Assembly (NCBI GenBank): GCA_900768045.1
Contig: CAAGBL010000045.1
Location: 3,435 to 67,434 of the forward strand
Origin: an uncultured Alistipes sp.
GTDB lineage: Bacteria > Bacteroidota > Bacteroidia > Bacteroidales > Rikenellaceae
Direction of reading: 5' to 3'
Length of the DNA stretch: 64,000 bases
Both the position numbers and the translations under genes were made by a program. Below are positions 57,456 to 64,000 of this stretch, in pieces. Within the stretch, counting starts at the first letter, position 1. The number at the start of each line of letters is the position of its first letter. The notes below the pieces were generated by a model. It saw nothing but the letters and a program-made list of their open reading frames with translations, had not been told where the DNA came from and ran no database searches.

Positions 57456-57732
57456 TGTATAATATTTTTTATGTTTCGTTATTTTTGACAAAGATAGTAA
57501 TAAAAAGAGTATTCAACCTCTATTTTTGGCGTTTCGCCCATTTTTTTTGATAAACATAGCATCGGTTTGCTAAAAAATCACTATCTTGCGCACAAATAAA
57601 ATATATAATAAGGTCTTTGCAGAGTAGGTTGCGGCATACCAAAGCGCTGTATTCGTGCGTTATAAGTAGCGTAGACACCCTCGGTAAAGACAAAACTTGA
57701 GAAACAAAATTAACTTAAAATACTTTTGAACC

Positions 57733-58215
57733 ATGAAAAAGCTAATGTTTTTGATGTTTGCCCTTGTAATGGGCTTCAGTGCTTCAGCGCAGACTTTGCC
57801 TGATGTAAAGGTTGAGAACCAGGAGGGTAAGGTAATCTCAATTCGTGAGGTTGTTGACGGTACACCTATGATCATCTCATTCTGGTCAACCACTTGCAAG
57901 CCATGCATCATGGAGCTTAACGCTATCAACAACGCTCTTCCAGATTGGTTGGAGGAGGTAGATATGAAGGTTGTTGCTGTCTCTGTTGACGATGCACGTA
58001 CTGTTAGCCGTGCACGTGCTATGACTCAGGGCCAGGGTTGGGACGACTATACATGTGTTTACGACAAGAACCAGGATTTGAAGCGTGCAATGAACGTGAG
58101 CCTCACACCACACACATTCATCGTTGACGGTCAGGGCAACATCGTTTACTCTCACTCAGGCTACACACCTGGTAGCGAGGAGGAGCTCTTCGAGAAGATC
58201 AAGGGCTTGAAGTAA
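57733..58215 (+). CDS. TlpA/ResA-like thiol-disulfide oxidoreductase
   Basis: A 160-residue exported protein (signal ending SASA) with a thioredoxin fold. The active site is WSTTCKPCIMEL (C-x-x-C) at about residue 54 and the cis-proline loop is SLTPHTFIVDGQG. It works in the periplasm. It is the first gene of a unit with the DUF6029 protein and two Omp28-like proteins. The region 57492-57732 upstream has an AT-rich leader without a clear promoter. Confidence 0.85.
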   Translation: MKKLMFLMFALVMGFSASAQTLPDVKVENQEGKVISIREVVDGTPMIISFWSTTCKPCIMELNAINNALPDWLEEVDMKVVAVSVDDARTVSRARAMTQGQGWDDYTCVYDKNQDLKRAMNVSLTPHTFIVDGQGNIVYSHSGYTPGSEEELFEKIKGLK

Positions 58216-58241
58216 GCATAACATACTGAATTAAGACAAAC

Positions 58242-58265
58242 GGGAGTTACATGTGTGTAGCTCCC
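58242..58265 (+). terminator. Hairpin between the TlpA-like and DUF6029 genes
   Basis: GGGAGTTAC pairs with GTAGCTCCC. With no strong T-run it may lower, rather than stop, transcription into the next gene. Confidence 0.5.
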
Positions 58266-58294
58266 ATTGTTCCTAAATTTAAATCGTTTGTAGG

Positions 58295-60016
58295 ATGAAG
58301 AAATTTCTACTTTTTTTAGGCGTTGCACTTTGTGCAACATTCATGGTTAATGAGGCTTCGGCTCAGATTAAGGTGGGCCAGGAGGGCCAAATCTCAATAG
58401 CATTAGAGAGCAATAACATCCTCTATCTTCAGGATAAGCTTGCTGAGGAGTTTAACCCTGATAATGCTCGTGATAAGGTTTTTGGTTCTAACGACTATCT
58501 TAAGGTTGACTATAACCTTGGTAAGTTCTCGGCAGGTATCCAACTCGATGGTTACCTTCCAGCTCTTAGCGGTTTTGACCTTGCAACCTACCAGCAGCGT
58601 GACACTAAGCTTACAGCCTTCCTTTCGAAGTATGTTCAGTGGGAGGATGGCAACTGGGGTGTTCGCCTTGGCGATATTTACGATCAGTTTGGTAATGGCC
58701 TTATCTTCCGCACATACGAGGATCGTAACTTAGGTTTTAATAACTCATTGGCAGGTGCTCGTGCCTACTATAACTTCAACAACATGGTGAATGTTAAGGT
58801 GTTGGCTGGTTTGCCTCGCTTGTATGACATTCGCTCAAACACTGTTGTTTGGGGTGGCGACCTCTCTCTCTCAATTTCGGATATGGCTGGCTGGTACGAT
58901 GGCTTGGTATCTGTTGAGGGTAGCTATGTTGGTCGTAAGCTTAATGATATTTCTCAGCTTACACACCCTGAATTTGGCGGTAAGCTCGATAGCGAGGTTC
59001 TTCACATGGCATCTGGTCGTGTAAACTTTGAGTATGCTGGATTCTCTTTGCGTGGCGAGTATGCGGCAAAGTTAAATAACGACTATTTTAACATCGACTA
59101 TAATCCTACTAAGGGTAGTGTTATCAATATCGACTTGGGCTATAACTACAAGCGATTCTCTATCTCAGGAACTTTCCGTCGTCAGGAGAATATGACAACG
59201 CCTATTGAGATACGCAAGGGTAATCCAATGTTTGTAAACCTTGGTGGTGGTAATGTAATCAACTTTATTCCATTGCTCAACCGTCAGCACACATACTCAC
59301 TTGCTGGTCTTAACCCATATCGTGGCTGTAGCATATTCACTGGTGGCGAGATTGGTGGTCAGGTAGATGTTTATTACTCATTGCGTAACCCTAAGGTGCG
59401 TAACAAGTACTGGAATTTCCACGCTAATTTCTCTATGTTCAATACCTTAGACCATGTTTCTCCAGGTCGTTTTGGTATGCCTGATACAGCGATTGAGGGC
59501 CGTAATGCTTGGGTTGATGTAAACTTCGATGTTGAGCGTCAGTGGAATAAGCAGCTTAAGACCACGGTTCTTTACTCTTACCAGCGTTGGGACGAGTCGC
59601 TTAATCATGGCGATAGCGCAGATCCTCACTACTTCGATTCACATATCTTTGTAGGTGATGTAACATACAAGATCAACAAGAAGCACTCTTTGCGCTTCGA
59701 GGCTCAGTATCTTGCATCTGATGACTACGAGGGCGACTGGGTAGCTGCAACTGTTGAGTACAACTTCGCTCCAATGTTAAGCTTCTACGTTAGCGATATG
59801 TGGAACTGTGAGGCGACAGATTATAACTACAGCTTTGCGACAGACCGTAACTATCTAATGCACTATTATCAGGTGGGTGCTACATTTACACACTCAAACT
59901 ATCGTGTAATGTTGTCGTATGGTCGTAACCGTGCTGGTTATGTTTGCTCTGGTGGTGGTTGCCGCTATCAGCCAGGCTATACAGGTGTTAACCTTGCGTT
60001 CACAATGTCATTCTAA
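58295..60016 (+). CDS. DUF6029-like outer-membrane protein
   Basis: A 573-residue exported protein (signal ending ASA). It is rich in amphipathic strands (NWGVRLGDIYDQFGNGLIFRTYEDRN, KRFSISGTFRRQEN, YRVMLSYGRNRAGY) and ends in FTMSF, the C-terminal phenylalanine of a barrel. It resembles the DUF6029 family of Bacteroidales; function is unknown. A cysteine motif CSGGGC near the C-terminus stands out. It lies between the TlpA-like gene and two Omp28-like genes, which suggests a thiol-linked envelope unit. Confidence 0.65.
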   Translation: MKKFLLFLGVALCATFMVNEASAQIKVGQEGQISIALESNNILYLQDKLAEEFNPDNARDKVFGSNDYLKVDYNLGKFSAGIQLDGYLPALSGFDLATYQQRDTKLTAFLSKYVQWEDGNWGVRLGDIYDQFGNGLIFRTYEDRNLGFNNSLAGARAYYNFNNMVNVKVLAGLPRLYDIRSNTVVWGGDLSLSISDMAGWYDGLVSVEGSYVGRKLNDISQLTHPEFGGKLDSEVLHMASGRVNFEYAGFSLRGEYAAKLNNDYFNIDYNPTKGSVINIDLGYNYKRFSISGTFRRQENMTTPIEIRKGNPMFVNLGGGNVINFIPLLNRQHTYSLAGLNPYRGCSIFTGGEIGGQVDVYYSLRNPKVRNKYWNFHANFSMFNTLDHVSPGRFGMPDTAIEGRNAWVDVNFDVERQWNKQLKTTVLYSYQRWDESLNHGDSADPHYFDSHIFVGDVTYKINKKHSLRFEAQYLASDDYEGDWVAATVEYNFAPMLSFYVSDMWNCEATDYNYSFATDRNYLMHYYQVGATFTHSNYRVMLSYGRNRAGYVCSGGGCRYQPGYTGVNLAFTMSF

Positions 60017-60035
60017 AGAGATTTATAGATAAAAT

Positions 60036-61109
60036 ATGAAGCTTGTTAAATTTTTCGCATTAATCGCTGCTTCAGCATCAATGTTTGTTGGTTGCGAGCC
60101 AACACCACAGGAGGAGCCTGCAAGCGCTGATGCTAAGCTAAGCGTTGTTAAGAACGTTCTTGAGGTAAACACCCCTATCGAGTTTATCGTTGAGGATGTC
60201 GATGGCAACGATGTTACAGCAGAGTCTGTGATTTTCGATGCTATCACCTACGACCCGGTGTCAAACCCACTAACTATCACTGCAGATGGCAAGTACAAGT
60301 TTTATGCAGTATATGGCGACGCCATTTCTAACTATGTAGATGTTGTGGTGACACCTACCGTTCCAGAACTTCCTGAGGATGCTAAGCCTGAGAATACTGA
60401 GTTCAAGCACCGTATCTTGCTCGTTGACCACACAGGTAACGAGTGTGGCTACTGCCCACGAATGATGACAGCACTTAAGGAGGTTGCTGAGACTGGTGAC
60501 TACCACTCAAAGTACTACGAGGCTATAGCTCACACCTACAAGCAGACGGATCCAGCATCGTCAAACGCTGCTTTTGCCGTGTCGGGTCACTTTAACGTCA
60601 AAGACTACCCTACGCTCACCTATAACTTCTACCACTCAACACAATCGAGCTACAATCCTGAGCACATCAAGAATCAGATTGACGCTTTGTGGAAGGAGTA
60701 TGCTGAGGTATCTGTAGCTGCATCTACAAGCCTCGCAACAAAGAGCGTTGTTGTAAACACCGAGATTAAGGCTGCTGTAAGTGCTGAGTATAGCATCACA
60801 GCATGGCTCTTGGAGGATGGCATCGAGGCTAAGCAGACAAATGCTACTGAGGATTGGATGAACATTCACAACAATGCTATCCGCAACGCAGCAACAACCG
60901 AGCCTATTTCAGGCTACGAGCTTGGTACAATCGAGGCGGGTAAGAGTGTTGAGCAGGTGTTGAGCCTTGATATCACATCAGCAGCTTGGAATCGTGACAA
61001 CCTCAAGGTTATGCTCATCGTATCGAAGAAGAACGAGAAGGGCAAGTATGACGTAGCAAATGTTGCTATCTGCCCACTTAACGAGAGCATTACTTACGAC
61101 TATAAATAA
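60036..61109 (+). CDS. Omp28-like lipoprotein (copy 1)
   Basis: A 357-residue lipoprotein (signal ending FVGC). An Ig-like N-terminal domain precedes a thioredoxin-like part with HTGNECGYCPRMM (C-x-x-C) near residue 135. A C-terminal beta region ends it. This is the Omp28-related pattern. The CGYC site implies redox activity or a structural disulfide. It is 19 bases after the DUF6029 gene and 34 bases before its paralogue. Confidence 0.85.
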   Translation: MKLVKFFALIAASASMFVGCEPTPQEEPASADAKLSVVKNVLEVNTPIEFIVEDVDGNDVTAESVIFDAITYDPVSNPLTITADGKYKFYAVYGDAISNYVDVVVTPTVPELPEDAKPENTEFKHRILLVDHTGNECGYCPRMMTALKEVAETGDYHSKYYEAIAHTYKQTDPASSNAAFAVSGHFNVKDYPTLTYNFYHSTQSSYNPEHIKNQIDALWKEYAEVSVAASTSLATKSVVVNTEIKAAVSAEYSITAWLLEDGIEAKQTNATEDWMNIHNNAIRNAATTEPISGYELGTIEAGKSVEQVLSLDITSAAWNRDNLKVMLIVSKKNEKGKYDVANVAICPLNESITYDYK

Positions 61110-61142
61110 TTTATTCAATAACTTAAAACATTAATTACTATT

Positions 61143-62255
61143 ATGAAATTCGCAAAATTTCTTGCACTTTTCTGTGCTGTAGGAGCATTTGCAGCTTGTA
61201 CTCCTGCTGGTCCTGAGCAGCCTGCTGCTTCAGGCTCAATCACCCTTTCGGCAGATAAGACAACTCTCCAGCTTGGCGACTCAGTTACCTTCACTGCTAC
61301 TATGGAGGATGAGGCGACAGGCGAGACTGTAGATGTAACAAACTATGTAACTTTGATGGACGGAGATTTGAATGAGGTGTCAAACCCATTTACTCCTGAG
61401 GCTTCTGGCCACTATACATTTATGTGTACTTATGGTAGCGAGACATCTAACAATGTTGACATTACTGTAATGGCTCAGCTTCCTAACTTGCCAAAGGATC
61501 CAGAGCCAACAAACCTTGCTTTCAACCACCGTGGTCTATTTATCGATCACACAGGTGTAAACTGTGGTTATTGCCCAGTGGTTGTTGAGGTGTTCCGTAG
61601 CTTGAAGTCACGTCCTTCACACCAGCACTACAACGAGGTAACTGTTCACGCTGGTGGTTATGCTACAGGCGATCCAGCTAACTCTCAGGCAGCTAACATC
61701 GTTAACCAGTTCCATGGCCCAACGTCTTACCCAGATGTACGTCTTAACTTCTACGGTGGCAATGTTGGTCAGTCAGTAGCTTCTTTCGAGGCAGCACTTG
61801 ATAGGTATATTAAGAAGGGTGGTGCAGACGTAGGTATCTCTATGGCTGTTGCTGGCGACTCTTCAACTATCTACTGTGCAGCTCAGGTTAAGGCTAAGGT
61901 TGCTCAGGAGTATAAGGTTGTTGCTTGGTTGCTCGAGAGCGGCATCTACAGCCCTAATCAGGCTTCAAACATCGGTAATAAGGATTATTACAAGATCTAC
62001 GACTTCGCACTTCGCAACATCTCAGGCTCATACTCACGAGCAAACATCTCTGGTGAGTCTATCGGCGTTCTTGAGGCAGGTAAGACACACGACTGCACAT
62101 TTGAGCTTCCTATCACAAGCACAAAGTGGAACTGGGAGAAGATGGGTGTTCTTGTAATCGTTTCAACTAAGACAGGCAGTGGTAGCTGGGAGATTGCAAA
62201 CACTGCATACTGCTCACTTGATGATAAGGCTAAGGCTTACGAGTACGTTGAGTAA
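61143..62255 (+). CDS. Omp28-like lipoprotein (copy 2)
   Basis: A 370-residue lipoprotein (signal ending FAAC) with the same layout as copy 1. DHTGVNCGYCPVVVEVF is the C-x-x-C site, and PVSNPFTPEASGHYTF corresponds to the Ig-like part. It is a diverged tandem duplicate (both share KTT/HTGxNCGYC and C-terminal KWNxEKMGVLVIVSxK-type ends). Confidence 0.85.
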   Translation: MKFAKFLALFCAVGAFAACTPAGPEQPAASGSITLSADKTTLQLGDSVTFTATMEDEATGETVDVTNYVTLMDGDLNEVSNPFTPEASGHYTFMCTYGSETSNNVDITVMAQLPNLPKDPEPTNLAFNHRGLFIDHTGVNCGYCPVVVEVFRSLKSRPSHQHYNEVTVHAGGYATGDPANSQAANIVNQFHGPTSYPDVRLNFYGGNVGQSVASFEAALDRYIKKGGADVGISMAVAGDSSTIYCAAQVKAKVAQEYKVVAWLLESGIYSPNQASNIGNKDYYKIYDFALRNISGSYSRANISGESIGVLEAGKTHDCTFELPITSTKWNWEKMGVLVIVSTKTGSGSWEIANTAYCSLDDKAKAYEYVE

Positions 62256-62277
62256 TTCGTTGCTAAGTCAAATGATT

Positions 62278-62306
62278 AAGGGGTTGCCACTCGGCAACCC
62301 CTTATT
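62278..62306. terminator. Bidirectional terminator after the Omp28 genes
   Basis: AAGGGGTTGCC pairs with GGCAACCCCTT around a 4-base loop, then TATTTTG. It serves the convergent CoA-transferase as well. Confidence 0.85.
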
Positions 62307-62332
62307 TTGTTTATATAGCTTTTAGCTTTCCC

Positions 62333-63628
62333 TTATATCTTTGCACGAAGGAAGCCTATGCCGAAGCGCTCAACAGCGGCTCTCTCCAAATCCTCACGTA
62401 CTGATGGATCAGCAACCGAGATAAGTAGCTTAGCACGCTCAGCCAACGACTTGTTGCGCAAGTAGACGATACCATGCTCTGTGGCAATATACTGAGCCTG
62501 GAAGCGTGTGGTAACAACACCTGCACCCTTAGTGAGAGTAGGCACGATCTTCGACTGGCCCTTAGAGGTAATAGATGGAAGGGCAATGAAGCACTTACCA
62601 CCCTCCGACAAGGCACCACCATACATGAAGTCGTGCTGGCCACCTACGCCCGAGAAGATGCGCTCGCCAATACTATCGGCACAAATCTGACCAGTAAGGT
62701 CGATCTCGATAGCTGAGTTTACGGCCATAACCTTAGGGTTCTGGCGAATGTTCTGTGGATCGTTGGTCCAGGCAACATCACGGATTACCACGTCACGATT
62801 GTTGTGCAAGTAGTCGTACAAGCGCTGGCTACCCAAGCACAAGCAAGCAAGCGACTGACCAGGATAGAGCTTCTTAAGCGAGTTGTCGATGATGCCCTTC
62901 TGGATAAGAGGCACCACGCCATCGGTCATCGCCTCGGTGTGCAAACCGAGGTGCTTGTGGCCATGCAAAGCATCGAGCACAGCGTTAGGAATACCACCCA
63001 CGCCAATCTGCAATGTAGCACCATCAGGAATCTCCTGAGCGATGAAGTTACCGATGCGGCGCTCCACGTCGTTAGGAATAACCGTAGGCACCTCAACCAA
63101 TGGCTCGTCGCCACGTACCATAGCATCAATCTTTGAGACGTGGATAACAGGGTCGCCAAATGTGCGAGGCATATACTTGTTTACCTGCGCAATAATAACC
63201 TTTGAGCACTCCACAGCTGAGAATGCAAGGTCGGCAGATACGCCATACGAGCAGTAGCCCTCCTCGTCAGGCTCCGACACGTTCAACAACGTAACGTCCA
63301 ATGGAATCTGGCCCGAGCGGAACAAGAAAGGAATCTCGCCAAGGAAGGCAGGGATAGTCTGCGCTACGCCCTCGTTGATAGCCTTGCGAAGGTTGTTGGC
63401 AACAAAGAAGCTGAGTGGCTCAAACGAGTCACGAAGCTCAGCCTTAGCATAAGGAGCATCGCAACGACCAATAGCAAAGGCAGTATATACCTTCACGCCA
63501 CGAAGTTCCTCAGCACGGTCGGTCATAGCCTGCACCAACACCTCAGGAACAGATGTCGAGCCCTGGATATATACCGAGTCACCCGACTTGATAAGTTTGA
63601 CGGCTTCCGCCGCACTAACTAAATTCAT
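62333..63628 (-). CDS. Acetyl-CoA hydrolase/CoA-transferase family enzyme
   Basis: A 431-residue class I CoA-transferase. IQGSTSVPEVLVQAM is the N-terminal CoA site. LQIGVGGIPNAVLDAL and LGLHTEAMTDGVV hold the catalytic glutamate, and GVGGQHDFMYGGAL is the C-terminal loop. Family members transfer CoA between acetate and 4-hydroxybutyrate, butyrate or succinate; the exact pair cannot be read by eye. In a fermenting gut bacterium it would act in short-chain acid metabolism. Confidence 0.85.
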   Translation of the reverse strand: MNLVSAAEAVKLIKSGDSVYIQGSTSVPEVLVQAMTDRAEELRGVKVYTAFAIGRCDAPYAKAELRDSFEPLSFFVANNLRKAINEGVAQTIPAFLGEIPFLFRSGQIPLDVTLLNVSEPDEEGYCSYGVSADLAFSAVECSKVIIAQVNKYMPRTFGDPVIHVSKIDAMVRGDEPLVEVPTVIPNDVERRIGNFIAQEIPDGATLQIGVGGIPNAVLDALHGHKHLGLHTEAMTDGVVPLIQKGIIDNSLKKLYPGQSLACLCLGSQRLYDYLHNNRDVVIRDVAWTNDPQNIRQNPKVMAVNSAIEIDLTGQICADSIGERIFSGVGGQHDFMYGGALSEGGKCFIALPSITSKGQSKIVPTLTKGAGVVTTRFQAQYIATEHGIVYLRNKSLAERAKLLISVADPSVREDLERAAVERFGIGFLRAKI

Positions 63629-63650
63629 ACCTTATAAAAGTTTTAAGAAG

Positions 63651-63681
63651 AGGTTGTCCAAAAATAATTGTTGGACAACCT
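63651..63681. terminator. Hairpin upstream of the CoA-transferase gene
   Basis: AGGTTGTCCAA pairs with TTGGACAACCT over an A/T loop. It is probably the terminator of the minus-strand gene ending at 63815. Between them, CTCGAAAAC...GATTTTCGAG (63731-63773) is a second imperfect hairpin. Confidence 0.6.
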
Positions 63682-63814
63682 CTATTGTTAAGAAGTTGTA
63701 TAACAAGAGCTAATTTTAGGCATGCGCAGACTCGAAAACCGCAGTTTACTGAGGCGTAAATGAGGATTTTCGAGGCAAGCGTAACGACAAAGTAGCCTTG
63801 TTAGACGACTTCAA

Positions 63815-64000
63815 TTAATAATCCTGGCTGAATAGACGCAAGCGCTTATCAAGCTCGTCGTACTGGTAGTCTGAAATCATCGACACGCAACCACGCAAGC
63901 CCTCACGTGAGCTGCCTGTAGGTGTTAGTGTGATAGCCGAGATACCGTAGTAGATAAGCTTGTTGATAAGCTGCTCGCCTGTCATATCCTTATAGCCGAA
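63815..64000 (-). CDS. PLP-dependent aminotransferase, C-terminal fragment (cut by window edge)
   Basis: The last 61 codons of a minus-strand gene. The segment GEQLINKLIYYGISAITL followed by TGSSREGLRGCVSMI is the C-terminal pattern of fold-type I aminotransferases (the arginine region that binds the substrate carboxylate). The rest lies beyond base 64000, so substrate and full length are unknown. Confidence 0.55.
   Translation of the reverse strand, partial: FGYKDMTGEQLINKLIYYGISAITLTPTGSSREGLRGCVSMISDYQYDELDKRLRLFSQDY

Overview
The window reads as a chromosomal segment of a gut-type member of the Bacteroidales (phylum Bacteroidota). Many genes are preceded by the phylum's TAnnTTTG -7 promoter box, often with TTTG 19-20 bases upstream. 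Ribosome binding sites are A-rich rather than Shine-Dalgarno-like. The gene content also fits: Omp28-type lipoproteins, BatD/BatE, DUF2490, DUF4956, DUF6029, a rSAM/lipoprotein locus, a sialidase and a GH5 lipoprotein. G+C looks close to one half. An Alistipes-like or related Rikenellaceae genome is my best guess, but the sequence alone does not settle the genus.

Layout. 1-5640 (minus strand): the 3' part of xseA is missing at the edge. It is followed by an envelope/polyphosphate-type operon (secreted YwqK-like repeat protein, VTC-domain protein, DUF4956 membrane protein, DUF2490 barrel, TonB-C-like protein) and prfA. 5821-14137 (plus): one transcription unit with its own promoter, a long leader and a strong terminator. 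It encodes phage-type proteins only: two tail-type proteins, a ClpP-like maturation protease, an HK97-like capsid, a portal, a connector, a holin and a P5-like lysin. No integrase, terminase, tape measure or repressor is present. 14218-18468: galE, a barrel protein, and recO/ispG on the minus strand. 18687-23762: a compact rSAM/lipoprotein operon with four related lipoproteins, two other envelope proteins and two SPASM-type radical SAM enzymes. 24068-30670: a sodium:solute symporter, a COG2509 flavoprotein, tRNA-Leu(UAG), large palindromes carrying tRNA T-arm-like ends, a GIY-YIG gene, a rod-shaped ncRNA resembling 6S RNA, a sialidase and an SDR. 30788-46790: mostly housekeeping genes on the plus strand (apt, recG, dnaX, tyrS, folB, fumarase, recR), with a zinc-ribbon coiled-coil protein, an SNF symporter and batDE. 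47091-53033 (minus): recJ, lipB, lipA, rlmH and a degenerate GH2-like protein, with a probable sRNA between lipA and rlmH. 53172-64000: asnS, rpoN, a GH5 lipoprotein, a TlpA/DUF6029/Omp28 operon, a CoA-transferase and the end of an aminotransferase.

Two dispersed intergenic repeat families stand out. The first (called E here) is a family of roughly 125-135 bp branched palindromes that start at the stop codon of a neighbouring gene. Their stems differ between copies in a compensating way, and many share an apical TAC-GTCAA-GTA core. The second (called R) is a set of pyrimidine/purine arrays with a 9-bp period that usually sit beside an E element.

The strongest candidates for undescribed biology are the self-contained capsid/lysis operon at 6-14 kb, the expanded rSAM/lipoprotein operon at 18.7-23.8 kb and the E/R repeat system. 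All functional statements come from reading motifs by eye; no database search was run.
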